NCBI GenBank assembly: GCA_937949945.1 | Contig: CALFEQ010000084.1 | Location: 62,001 to 126,000, forward strand | Source: an uncultured Myxococcales bacterium | GTDB taxonomy: Bacteria; Myxococcota_A; Polyangia; Polyangiales; Polyangiaceae | DNA: 64,000 bases | Direction: 5' to 3' | Shown here: positions 8,116-16,034 of the stretch, one piece after another | Numbering within the stretch: position 1 is the first letter of the stretch | How the letters are laid out: every line of letters begins with the position of its first letter | The notes under the pieces: model-generated | What the model saw: only the letters and a program-made list of their open reading frames with translations | Database searches by the model: none | Told to the model about the DNA's origin: nothing | Program-made: the position numbers and the translations under genes

Positions 8116-8586
8116 TCACGGATCGGCGCGAACGCCCCCGTCCGTGCACACGCCCCAGAGGGTCCACCCTCCTTCTTCGCAGACGTACAGGTCTTCGCAG
8201 CCGCAGCAACCGGCACCGCACGAGAGCGCGAGGCCGAGCGAGCAGTCCGGCGCTTGGAGGCTCGGACAGCCCGGGCCGCCGAAGGCTCCCTCCGGCGCGT
8301 CGATCGAGGCATCGAACGGCGGCGCAGCGGGCTCGTCGACGCTCGCATCGAGCGGAGCCGGACGCGCGCCGCCTTCGTGCTCGGGACAGCGGTACAAGAG
8401 CTCCCAGACGTTGCCTGGCCGGCAAGCGTAGACCGCCTCGCACGCAGGATCGTTGCAGGAGACTCCGCGCGCGATCGGACAGCCTCCCTCCGGGATGTTC
8501 GAGCATGGCTGCGCTACCGGTCCGTCGTCGCAGGCCAAGAACGGCGGGAGCGTGACGAGCACGCATACGAGCGCGCGTCCGAGCAC
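8116..8586 (-). CDS. Small cysteine-rich lipoprotein
   Basis: The 156-residue product has a short signal and a lipobox-like PFLAC (Cys 19), then about 14 further cysteines in two clusters, including a C-terminal CGAGCCGCEDLYVC segment, with an Asp/Ala/Pro-rich linker between. It resembles the disulfide-rich secreted lipoproteins common in Myxococcota. The start is a GTG at 8586, the only start codon in frame close to the signal. The ribosome site is unclear: GAGGAGGAGG lies about 30 bases upstream, which is too far. It follows the HNH gene on the same strand by 56 bases and may share a transcript. Function is unknown. Confidence 0.65.
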   Translation of the reverse strand: MLGRALVCVLVTLPPFLACDDGPVAQPCSNIPEGGCPIARGVSCNDPACEAVYACRPGNVWELLYRCPEHEGGARPAPLDASVDEPAAPPFDASIDAPEGAFGGPGCPSLQAPDCSLGLALSCGAGCCGCEDLYVCEEGGWTLWGVCTDGGVRADP

Positions 8587-8642
8587 GCTCGTGCTCGCGT
8601 TCCGTGTCGGTCGCCGCCTCCTCCTCGGAGGTTCGCGGTCCG

Positions 8643-9218
8643 TCAGGACGCCTTCAAGAAGGGCTCCCACTCGCGGTACTTCGTCCCGGAGCCGAGGAGG
8701 ATCTGCGCGGTCATCGACCACTTCGGTCGGAACGGCCGTCGCCGGAGCCGCATGTTCGCTTCCTCGGGCGTGCGCCAGCCCTTGCGGAGGTTGCAGTGGC
8801 GGCATGCGGTCACGAGGTTCTCCCAGGAGTCGTCGCCGCCACGCGATCGAGGCTGGACGTGATCGATGTTGAGCTCGCGCAAAGGCGGCTGCTTTCCGCA
8901 GTACTGGCACTGGTGCCCGTCGCGGAACATCAGGTTCCGCCGTGTGAGTCGGACCGTGACACGCGGCGTCCGATCGTAGCGATGCAGGTGCAGGACGCGC
9001 GGCACCCGAAGCACGCCGCCGACGATCGGCAGCGCGTCGTCTTGCTCGCGGATGGGGAGCGAGCGCCAAAGCTCGAAATCGTACTCTTCGCCGGTGTCGT
9101 CGAGCGCCTTCGCTGCGCCGCCATACAGCAGGACGAACGCACGCCGCACGGTCGTCAGCTGTACGGGCTGGAACACGCGATTGAGAACCAGGACCGGTCT
9201 CGAGAGCACGTCGGTCAT
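8643..9218 (-). CDS. HNH endonuclease family protein
   Basis: The 191-residue protein has the HNH core at 104-146: CQYC (Cys 104, 107), IDHVQPRSRGG (His 120), WENLV (Asn 134) and ACRHCN (Cys 139, 142), giving a zinc-ribbon-stabilised beta-beta-alpha metal nuclease. The first 90 residues, starting with VLVLNRVFQPVQLTTVRRA, match a widespread bacterial subfamily in which the HNH module follows a conserved N-terminal region. These are usually free-standing housekeeping-like genes of unknown substrate rather than intron or phage nucleases. GGAG precedes the ATG. There is no methylase or other defence gene beside it, so a restriction role is not supported. Confidence 0.9.
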   Translation of the reverse strand: MTDVLSRPVLVLNRVFQPVQLTTVRRAFVLLYGGAAKALDDTGEEYDFELWRSLPIREQDDALPIVGGVLRVPRVLHLHRYDRTPRVTVRLTRRNLMFRDGHQCQYCGKQPPLRELNIDHVQPRSRGGDDSWENLVTACRHCNLRKGWRTPEEANMRLRRRPFRPKWSMTAQILLGSGTKYREWEPFLKAS

Positions 9219-9305
9219 CGCGCGACTCCATGGAGGGTAGCAGAAATCGTGCAGAGTGCCCCGAACGAGGCCATTTTCTCGGGAACATCTGCGCTACGGA
9301 TGACG

Positions 9306-9340
9306 TTGACCGGTCGAGGGTCGTAGGTAGTCTGACTACC
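9306..9340 (+). promoter_or_regulatory. Candidate promoter with palindromic operator upstream of ccmE-like gene
   Basis: TTGACC (9306-9311) is followed after 16 bases by TAGTCT (9328-9333), and the latter is embedded in the perfect palindrome GGTAGT-CTG-ACTACC (9326-9340). A protein bound there would cover the -10. The region lies between the divergent HNH gene and the CcmE-like gene, so it could serve either one. Confidence 0.4.
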
Positions 9341-9405
9341 ATGCACGCGCGGGCTCAGCCGTTGCCGCCCGCCGCGGCCGCCTCTATCGAAACCGACGAG
9401 GAACG

Positions 9406-9999
9406 ATGACGGACGCAGAGCGGGCGAAAGATGCGACCGAAGACCCGGCACCGAGCGAGCGCGCCGTCGAGGTGCCGGCCCGCCGTGCGCGAGACGAGGA
9501 AGACGACGAGGAGGGCGCGCGAAAGCGGCTGCTGCTCGTCGTCCCGCTCCTGATGGCCGCTGCGGCGATCGTCGCGCTCGTCCTCGTCGGGATGCAGGAC
9601 AAGGGCATCTACTCGAAGCCCGTCGACGAGCTCATCGCGCAGAAGGAGAAGTTCATCGGCAAGTCGGTGCGCGCCGAGGGCAACCTCGTGCACGGCACGC
9701 TCGTGAAGCGAGAGAACCCCTGCGAGTATCGCTTCCGCATCGAGAAGAACGGCGTCGAGCTGCCGGTCCGCTACGCGAAGTGCGTCGTGCCCGACACGTT
9801 CCGCGACGTGCCCGGAATGGACGTCGGCGTGACGGTCGAGGGCGAGCTCCGTCCCGACGATTCGCTCGAGGCCTCCCAAGTGCTCGCGAAGTGCCCGAGC
9901 AAGTACGAGATGAGAGAGAAGGCGGCGCAGGGCGAGAAGGCACCGCACGCGGAGATCCCGCCGCGATCGGAAGACTCCGTCTCCGTCACGACGCAGTGA
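9406..9999 (+). CDS. ccmE: CcmE-like cytochrome c maturation haem chaperone, CxxxY type
   Basis: The 197-residue product has an acidic/basic cytoplasmic N-terminus, one membrane anchor (residues 41-62) and a periplasmic OB-fold domain (about 70-165). Typical CcmE features are GKSVRAEGNLV, a V-rich strand pattern, PDTFRDVPGMDVGVTVEGEL and QVLAK. Where classical CcmE has the haem-binding His (AKHDENY), this protein reads AKCPSKY, so Cys 163 and Tyr 167 form a CxxxY motif. CxxxY CcmE proteins are known from some archaea and sulfate reducers with reduced Ccm systems. Two extra Cys (106, 126) are present. GAGGAACG precedes the ATG. No other ccm gene is nearby. Confidence 0.78.
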   Translation: MTDAERAKDATEDPAPSERAVEVPARRARDEEDDEEGARKRLLLVVPLLMAAAAIVALVLVGMQDKGIYSKPVDELIAQKEKFIGKSVRAEGNLVHGTLVKRENPCEYRFRIEKNGVELPVRYAKCVVPDTFRDVPGMDVGVTVEGELRPDDSLEASQVLAKCPSKYEMREKAAQGEKAPHAEIPPRSEDSVSVTTQ

Positions 10000-10006
10000 G
10001 GCCGGA

Positions 10007-10034
10007 GGCTCCAGGCTCCGGGCTCCAGGCTCCA
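10007..10034 (+). repeat. Intergenic heptad repeat, four units
   Basis: GGCTCCA, GGCTCCG, GGCTCCA, GGCTCCA in tandem, starting 7 bases after the ccmE-like stop. The surrounding gap, 10000-10287, holds nothing else I can name. Confidence 0.65.
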
Positions 10035-10214
10035 GCAGCTCCTCGCTCGGCGCGCGACGTCATGCGGTGCCGCATGCGCCGTGTCGGGCGGCACGGGTAC
10101 GATCGCACTCCTCCTTGCGCGGCACGCGTCGTGATGCGCCCATTCGACGTCTCGATCGGCGCACGCGATGCGACGGGCTCGTAGAGGAAGTGCGGACGCT
10201 TCGGTGCGCACCCC

Positions 10215-10235
10215 TGGAGCCTGGAGCCCGGACCC
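10215..10235 (-). repeat. Intergenic heptad repeat, inverted degenerate copy
   Basis: Read on the minus strand: GGGTCCG, GGCTCCA, GGCTCCA. It is in opposite orientation to the 10007-10034 array, about 180 bases away. Confidence 0.55.
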
Positions 10236-10287
10236 TCACGCCTCTAATGATGAGCTACTCTCTCCGAATGCCCCGGGAGTGAACCAG

Positions 10288-10890
10288 ATGCCGGGTCCTC
10301 TCTACTGGATTGACGCGATCGCTCGTCAGAGAGGCCTCCGCTACGAGCCGGAGGCGGACGAGCGCTGGCTGCGCGCGTGGGAGCCGTACACGACCATGAA
10401 GGTTCCCTATCGCTACGAGCACGCGCTCCACGCGACGGGGGAGAACGGGTCCGTGTCGATCGCGCGCGCCGTGCTCGAGCTGCCTCGGCCGCCCTCGCCG
10501 GCGCCGCTGCCGCCCCCCGAGGTCGGGACTTGGATCGCGATCGTCCAGGACGTCCGGATCAAGGTGAAGGCCGCCGTGACGAGCGACTTCGCGAGCCCCT
10601 TCGCCGAGCCGCTCGATCTCGTGTCGATGCCGCGACTGCCGACGGGCGATCCCGCGTTCGATCACGTCTTCGCTTCGTTCGCGGCGACGAAGGAGGATCT
10701 CGCGACGGGCGTGACCCCGAGCCTGCGCAGGCTCCTTCTGTCCTGGCGGATCCCCGTCCACGCCGAGACGCGTCCCGGCGGGTTCGTGCTCGCTCCCGTT
10801 TCGCTGAGCCCGGACGATCGAGGGCTCTCGTGGATGCTCGACGCGGTGCACCTGTTCGGCGAAAAGGCGACAAAGCTCAGGACATCGTGA
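10288..10890 (+). CDS. Uncharacterised 200-residue protein
   Basis: I do not recognise a family. The protein has no signal peptide or membrane span. It begins MPGPLYWIDAIARQRGLRYE, contains a Pro-rich stretch around residue 75-85 and a sequence of alternating beta strands and helices (WIAIVQDVRIKVKAAV, DPAFDHVFASFAATKEDL, LRRLLLSWRIPVHAETRPGG) that looks like a soluble alpha/beta protein. I chose the ATG at 10288, with GGGAGTGAA upstream, because further upstream codons run into the heptad repeats. It is followed by the TPR gene on the same strand after 74 bases. Confidence 0.7.
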   Translation: MPGPLYWIDAIARQRGLRYEPEADERWLRAWEPYTTMKVPYRYEHALHATGENGSVSIARAVLELPRPPSPAPLPPPEVGTWIAIVQDVRIKVKAAVTSDFASPFAEPLDLVSMPRLPTGDPAFDHVFASFAATKEDLATGVTPSLRRLLLSWRIPVHAETRPGGFVLAPVSLSPDDRGLSWMLDAVHLFGEKATKLRTS

Positions 10891-10964
10891 GACCGCTTCT
10901 GTATGCTCGGCTTTCGAGGTCGGGCCGTCCGTGACGTCTCGCGGCCCGCTCGCCGAATCCACTC

Positions 10965-11846
10965 ATGCGCTGCCGCAAGCAGATCTCAGGGCTCGGTTTT
11001 CTTCTCGTTGCGGCCACGTCGTGTCCGGCGTTCGCGCAACCGTCGCAAGCCTACCCGGAGTGCAACAAGACGGTCAGCTCCAGCGAGAGCGAGCTCGCTC
11101 ATCAGAAGTACATCGCCGGCAAACAGGACTACGACGAGGGCAACTACGACTCGGCGATTCGGCGCTTTCGTGACGCTTACGCCCTCGACTGCACGAAGCA
11201 CGAGCTGCTCGTCATCATCTCCGCCGCGTACGAGCGCAAGGGCGACAAGAAGGAGGCGATCGCGGCGCTCGAGACCTACGTCGAGCGCGCCCCGTCGGCT
11301 CCGGACATCGCCACCTACCAGGCGAAGATCGAGAACCTGAAGAAGCAGCTCGCCGCGGCGGAGACGCCGCCTCCGACCCAAACGGAGCAGCCGTCGTCGC
11401 CGCCGCCGCCGCCGCCGCCGATCGCGGAGACGAGGGGGCACACGGCGTGGCCATGGGTCATGGTCGGTGTCGGCGGCGCAGCGGTCGTCGCGGGGGTCAT
11501 CGTCGCGCTGACCGCGCCGGACTTGCCGGAGGGGTGTAACAGGGAGGACAAGACGTGCGGCTTCCTCGATCCCAAGATCGTGGAGAACCCCATGACCCCG
11601 GACCAGCGGAAGCCGACGGACGACGAGAGGGCCAATCTCGCCACGCGTCGTGAGATCGCCGGGAAGGCCGTCTCGCAGCCGAAGATCGGCATCGGCATCG
11701 CGATCGGCGGCGGAGCGCTCGTCGCCGGCGGGCTTCTCTGGCATTTCCTCGAGCCGACCGGGCCGAAGGAGACGGCGGGCAAGACGAAGCTCCGCCCGAT
11801 CCTGTCTCCCGGCTATGCGGGGCTCAACTTTGGCGGGTCCTTCTGA
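10965..11846 (+). CDS. TPR-containing exported membrane protein
   Basis: The 293-residue protein starts with a signal peptide ending near AFAQ (residue 25). Residues 43-118 carry two TPR-like helix pairs (AGKQDYDEGNYDSAIRRFRDAYAL and an adjoining AYERKGDKKEAIAALETY). A run of about nine prolines (coded by a CCG repeat at about 11400-11417) leads to a membrane span at about 150-170. A second Gly/Ala-rich span lies near 237-258. This layout (signal, TPR, Pro linker, two spans) recurs in myxobacterial envelope proteins of unknown role, where the TPRs probably form a periplasmic interaction platform. Its 3' end overlaps the next gene by 32 bases. Confidence 0.8.
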   Translation: MRCRKQISGLGFLLVAATSCPAFAQPSQAYPECNKTVSSSESELAHQKYIAGKQDYDEGNYDSAIRRFRDAYALDCTKHELLVIISAAYERKGDKKEAIAALETYVERAPSAPDIATYQAKIENLKKQLAAAETPPPTQTEQPSSPPPPPPPIAETRGHTAWPWVMVGVGGAAVVAGVIVALTAPDLPEGCNREDKTCGFLDPKIVENPMTPDQRKPTDDERANLATRREIAGKAVSQPKIGIGIAIGGGALVAGGLLWHFLEPTGPKETAGKTKLRPILSPGYAGLNFGGSF

Positions 11847-12603
11847 AGCCGGTGCGGGGCGTGCTCGGGCGGTCCTGACCGCACGTCGTGACGCCGGTGG
11901 CGGCGTGAGCCTCGTCACGCTGACGCCGCCTGCCGAGCTGGCGCACGCGTACCGAGCGCCGGGGCAGTACATCAAGGTCCACGCCGAGAGCGGCGGGTAC
12001 TTCGTCCTCGCGAGCGAGGTCGGCGCGCCGTCCTGGGAGCTGCTCGTCCGGAACTCGGGCGGAGCCGCGGATGCGCTGACCCGCGCGCCCGAAGGCACGG
12101 TGTTCGACGTGACCGGGCCGCTCGGCGCCGGGTTCCCTCTCGAGCGCGCGAGGGACAAACCGCTCGTCGTCGCGGTGGTCGGGAGCGCGCTCGCCGTGGC
12201 GCGTCCGATCCTGCGCGAGCGGATCGCGCAGGACGCCTGCGCGTCGACGAGCATCTACATCGGGGCGCGCTCGGCGCGCGACGTCCCGCTGCCCGGCGAG
12301 GTGGCGGGTTGGGGCCGCGCGGGAGCACGCCTCGTCCTCTGTCTCTCGCGTCCGGATCTCGACGACCCTTCCGTGCTCGGCGAGGCGGCTCGAAGCGCCG
12401 GCTGGGTGCAGCACGTCCTCGCCGCCGAGGTCGCTGCCGGTCGGATCACGCACGGGCTCGTCTTCGCGGCCGGACCGGCCGGAATGCTCGAGGAGATCCG
12501 GACCCTCCCGACCCGGCGGCCCGCCGCCTCGAAGGAGGACGGGCGCGCCGTCGAGGGCGAAGCGGGCGCCGCCGACGTGCTCGAGGTCGTGACGAACGTC
12601 TGA
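11815..12603 (+). CDS. Ferredoxin-reductase-like FAD/NAD-binding protein
   Basis: The 262-residue product resembles the ferredoxin-NADP reductase superfamily. A first beta-barrel (about 18-105) has the flavin-binding turn HAYRAPGQYIKV, and GYFVLAS takes the place of the usual RxYS strand. A second Rossmann-like lobe starts at KPLVVAVVGSALAVARPIL (about 115-135) where NAD(P) would bind. There is no ferredoxin domain and no Fe-S cysteine cluster. It probably passes electrons between NAD(P)H and an unknown partner, or is a redox sensor. The ATG at 11815 lies inside the TPR gene; a TTG at 11830 is an alternative. The missing Arg of the RxY(S/T) motif leaves some doubt about FAD binding. Confidence 0.68.
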   Translation: MRGSTLAGPSEAGAGRARAVLTARRDAGGGVSLVTLTPPAELAHAYRAPGQYIKVHAESGGYFVLASEVGAPSWELLVRNSGGAADALTRAPEGTVFDVTGPLGAGFPLERARDKPLVVAVVGSALAVARPILRERIAQDACASTSIYIGARSARDVPLPGEVAGWGRAGARLVLCLSRPDLDDPSVLGEAARSAGWVQHVLAAEVAAGRITHGLVFAAGPAGMLEEIRTLPTRRPAASKEDGRAVEGEAGAADVLEVVTNV

Positions 12604-12643
12604 GTTTGTCGGGCGCTATTGGCTCGTATACCCTCATGCGTGG

Positions 12644-14563
12644 ATGAGCAACGCGTCGTCGGAGTTGCCGAAGGGCGCCGTTCGCCCGGGCGGGAAAGAG
12701 GAGCTTCGCGCGTCGTTGCTCAAGACCTACCTGCTTCGCATTCGCGCGGAGAAGGACGAGCGCGTCGTCCGCGAGATCCTCGCGAACGCGGGGATCGAGC
12801 CGTGGATGGTCGACAACGAGACGGGCTGGGTGAGCACCCAGGCGGCTCGGCGAGCGCTCCGCGGGATCTGCGAAGCGCTCGGGACGATCGACGCGCTCCG
12901 CCGTCGCGGCGAATGGGCGACGAACCCGGAGGCGCTCGGGTCGCACGTTCGAATGCTCCGGACGGCGGAGCATCCCGTCGACGCCTATCAGTACCTCGCG
13001 GACAACGCGAAGGAGGTCACGCGCGTCGGCACGTGGGACTTCGAGCTCCCCAACGCGAAAGGCGACAAGGAGCCGAAGCCCGAGCTGAACGAGGCCGGGG
13101 ATCTCGTCGACGCGTCGAAGAAGCTCCCGAAGAACAAAGCGACCGTCAACGCCGTCCGGCTCATCTATCGGCCGAGGACGGACGGGTACGACGACCAAGA
13201 GAAGCCCGATCCGCAGGCCGAGACGCTCTTCTGTGCCGCGCGCGAGGGAGAGCTCGCCTCGATCCCGCGCATCTGGGGGCTCGACGACGCGCGCGTCACC
13301 CACGAGAAGTGCCTCGCGAAGGGCGACGACCGTTGCTCGTATCTCGTCGAGTGGGATCCGCCCGCGACGAAGAGCACGATGATCCTCGCGGCCGCCGGCG
13401 CGGCGCTCGTGAGCGGAGGTGTGATCGGCCTCGCGGGCGGGCCGCTCGCCGGTACGCTCGGCGCCATCTTCGCCGGTCTCCTCGGCGCGGGCGCGGGGCG
13501 GATGTGGGATCGCTCGAAGGCCGACGCCTCGGCGCGTGCGTTCGAGAAGAACCGGATCGCCGCGCTCGAGCGCGGTCTCGATCTGCGCGGCGAGGCGACG
13601 AGCACCGCGGTGCCGGGCGAGCTCACGGGGACGATCCTCGGCGGCAAGTACCGCATCGGGAAGAAGATCGGCTCGGGCGGCATCGGCGTCGTCTACGCGG
13701 CCGAGCACATGACGCTCGGTCACGAGGTCGCCGTGAAGGTACTGCGCGGCGCCGCGGCGCGAGACGGAGGCGAAATCGCGCGGCTTCGGCGCGAGGCGTA
13801 CATCCAGGTCAACATCGACAACGTCAACATCTGTCGTGTGTACGACCTCGATCAGATGCCGGACGGATCGATGTACGTCGTCATGGAGCGCCTCCACGGG
13901 CGCTCGCTCGCCGACAAGCTCTCGCGCGAGCACGTCATCGCTCCGGGGTTCGCGATCCCCGTGTTCATCGGCGTCTGCCGTGCGCTCGCGGGGGCGCACA
14001 AGAAGGGCGTCGTCCACCGCGATCTCAAGCCGGGCAACATCTTCCTCTGCGACGACGGCACGCCGAAGGTCCTCGACTTCGGCATGAGCAAGCTCACGAC
14101 CGCCGAGTCGCTGACGCAGGCGGGGTATACGCTCGGCACCCCCGAGTACATGGCGCCGGAGCAGTGCATCGGCGCGAACGTCGTCCCGCAGACGGACCTC
14201 TATGCGTTCGGCGTGCTCATGTACGAGGCCCTCACGGGCGAGCTGCCGATCGTCGCGCAGAGCCGGCGCGAGCTGCTCGATCTGCACCAGCGTCAGATCC
14301 CGGTCCCGATGCGCCAGCGGCGCCCGGACCTCGACATCCCCGAGGCGCTCGATCAGATCGTGATGAAGTGCCTGAAGAAGCGGATCTCGGAGCGCCCGAA
14401 GAGCGCCGAGGAGCTCGAGGCGATGCTCGCCGCGATCCCGCTCGAAGGCCTCCCGACCAGCTACGACCGGCGTCCGAGGCGCCTGCCGCAGCCGCCGGCC
14501 AACGAGGACTCCGGGACGATTCCTGCGCTCACCAGCAGCGATCCTCCGCCACCGATGAAGTAG
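12644..14563 (+). CDS. Membrane-anchored Ser/Thr protein kinase with V4R-like sensor region
   Basis: In this 639-residue protein, residues 20-238 form an unusual N-terminal domain that ends in HEKCLAKGDDRCSYLVEW (His 220, Cys 223, Cys 231), the pattern that closes V4R/4-vinyl-reductase-like ligand-binding domains. A Gly/Ala-rich hydrophobic hairpin (245-285) could dip into the membrane. The kinase domain spans 335-600, with loop GSGGIG (343-348), Lys 365 in VAVKV, HRDLKPGN (458-465), DFG (478-480), GTPEYMAPEQ (498-507) and the late Arg in SERPKSA, so it looks active. The start has little ribosome-site signal; TATACC lies 11 bases before it. It is followed after 18 bases by the rhodanese-fold gene. 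Confidence 0.88.
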   Translation: MSNASSELPKGAVRPGGKEELRASLLKTYLLRIRAEKDERVVREILANAGIEPWMVDNETGWVSTQAARRALRGICEALGTIDALRRRGEWATNPEALGSHVRMLRTAEHPVDAYQYLADNAKEVTRVGTWDFELPNAKGDKEPKPELNEAGDLVDASKKLPKNKATVNAVRLIYRPRTDGYDDQEKPDPQAETLFCAAREGELASIPRIWGLDDARVTHEKCLAKGDDRCSYLVEWDPPATKSTMILAAAGAALVSGGVIGLAGGPLAGTLGAIFAGLLGAGAGRMWDRSKADASARAFEKNRIAALERGLDLRGEATSTAVPGELTGTILGGKYRIGKKIGSGGIGVVYAAEHMTLGHEVAVKVLRGAAARDGGEIARLRREAYIQVNIDNVNICRVYDLDQMPDGSMYVVMERLHGRSLADKLSREHVIAPGFAIPVFIGVCRALAGAHKKGVVHRDLKPGNIFLCDDGTPKVLDFGMSKLTTAESLTQAGYTLGTPEYMAPEQCIGANVVPQTDLYAFGVLMYEALTGELPIVAQSRRELLDLHQRQIPVPMRQRRPDLDIPEALDQIVMKCLKKRISERPKSAEELEAMLAAIPLEGLPTSYDRRPRRLPQPPANEDSGTIPALTSSDPPPPMK

Positions 14564-14581
14564 GTCGAGCGCAGCGGAGAC

Positions 14582-15985
14582 ATGACCGAATCGCTCACAC
14601 CTTCTTCCGTCGGCCTTCGATCCCAGGCCGACCGCATGTTTCGTGTCAACTGGATGGCGAACGTGCGGACGACGCCGAGCGGCGTCCCGTTCGTCACGGC
14701 GGACTTCGTCGCGAAGCAAGGGCGGCGCGTTCGCATCATCGACGTGCGCGAGGCCGACGAGCTCGTCGGCGCCCTCGGGTACATCCCCGGCTCGGATTGG
14801 ATCCCGTACGAGCGGGCGCGCACGCTCCCCGAGCGCGTCGACCGTGACGATCCGTTGATCGTCGTGGCGGCCGGCGAGGAGCGAGCGCACGACATCGTCG
14901 AGGAGCTCTCGAAGGCGGGCATGCGCTGCGTCGCCTTCATGATGGGCGGCATCATGGCGTGGCGAGACCTCGGGTACTCGACGACGCGCGACCGCTCGAT
15001 CCTCGATCGAAGAGACGTCCTCCGCGACCTGAGCGACTTGCCTCGCGAGGTGCCCGAGCAGGTGACCGCCGAGCACGTCCGCAAGCACGTGGGCGACCGG
15101 CTCTCGGTCAAATGGATCAAACTGCCTGCGCTCCTCGCACGCGGGCTCGTGTCGTGTGTCGACGGTCGCGACGACAGCGGGATCATCGGCAGCCCCGGCG
15201 GGGACGCGGGCGAGCTGCTCGTCGGCCTCCGCGCGCTCGAGAAGCTGACGCGGAACGAGCTCTCCGACGAGGCGGTGATGACGCTCCTCTCGCGGCGGCT
15301 CGACGTGTTCGGACGCTTCTACATGCACACGGACACCGACGCCTCGAACGCCGCGATCGGGGCGTTGCGCGCCGATCCACGCTTCGCAGGCGCGATCGAC
15401 GGGCTCCACGACCAGCTCGAGTGGCGTCGCTTCTGGGCGTCACCTCCGCGCGAGCTGCGCCCTGCGCTCATGGAGCACGCGCTCGATCCCGCGCACATCG
15501 GCTGCGGCCACCTCCGTCTGCAGCTCATGCGCCCGAGGGAGTTCGACACGCGCGAGGCCCTCGTCCGTGCGGTCCTGCGCGGCTTCCACGAGCGCCGGTG
15601 GGACGGCGCCCCCGAGATGGAGTACGTCCCGCTCGCGGGCGGCCACACCGAGCGCGCCGTCTTGAACATTCGCATCGGGGGCTCGCTCTTCCCGTTCTCG
15701 CGCATCCCGCTCGTCTCGCCCGCCGTCGGCGGCGCGCAGGTCTTCGTCCACCACCCACGCGTCACGTCGTACCTCCGCCGGCAGCTCGCCCAGTTCCTCG
15801 CGATCCAGACGGACATCTGCGGGACCGCGATCGATCCCGATGAGCTCCACGTCGAGATGGAACGCCTCGGCGCCGCCCAGCTCGCGCGCACCCTGTCGGA
15901 GCTCGCGAAGGGCCTGCCCATCTACGACGTGACGTTCCACGGCGAGGAGCGCGTCGAGGTGCGCCCGGGCGGCGTGGTGGAGTAG
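14582..15985 (+). CDS. Rhodanese-fold protein lacking the catalytic Cys, with unknown C-terminal domain
   Basis: In this 467-residue protein, residues 28-132 fit a rhodanese domain: VTADFVAKQGRRVRIIDVREADEL, GYIPGSDWIPY and GGIMAWRDLGY. The active-site loop that should read CxxxxR is VVAAGEERA, with no Cys, so sulfur transfer is unlikely and a regulatory or binding role is more plausible. Residues 135-467 are well formed but I do not recognise them; HTDTDASNAAIGALRADPRF and VQTDICGTAIDPDELH-like segments may be family marks. GCGGAGAC precedes the ATG. The 18-base gap to the kinase gene argues for one operon, so this may be its substrate or partner. Confidence 0.75.
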   Translation: MTESLTPSSVGLRSQADRMFRVNWMANVRTTPSGVPFVTADFVAKQGRRVRIIDVREADELVGALGYIPGSDWIPYERARTLPERVDRDDPLIVVAAGEERAHDIVEELSKAGMRCVAFMMGGIMAWRDLGYSTTRDRSILDRRDVLRDLSDLPREVPEQVTAEHVRKHVGDRLSVKWIKLPALLARGLVSCVDGRDDSGIIGSPGGDAGELLVGLRALEKLTRNELSDEAVMTLLSRRLDVFGRFYMHTDTDASNAAIGALRADPRFAGAIDGLHDQLEWRRFWASPPRELRPALMEHALDPAHIGCGHLRLQLMRPREFDTREALVRAVLRGFHERRWDGAPEMEYVPLAGGHTERAVLNIRIGGSLFPFSRIPLVSPAVGGAQVFVHHPRVTSYLRRQLAQFLAIQTDICGTAIDPDELHVEMERLGAAQLARTLSELAKGLPIYDVTFHGEERVEVRPGGVVE

Positions 15986-16034
15986 GGCGGGGAGAGCGGG
16001 GCATCCCCCTGTTCCCGTTCCCGAATCTGTCCGT

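Noticed and set aside
8643..9218. HNH gene as a homing endonuclease or restriction enzyme
   Set aside because: No intron, intein, methylase or phage context; the N-terminal region matches a free-standing chromosomal subfamily.
12446..15409. A 987-codon open frame on the minus strand
   Set aside because: It is the antisense of the kinase and rhodanese-fold genes; the product is an Arg/Asp/Val-rich, low-complexity chain with no domain, typical of antisense frames in GC-rich DNA.
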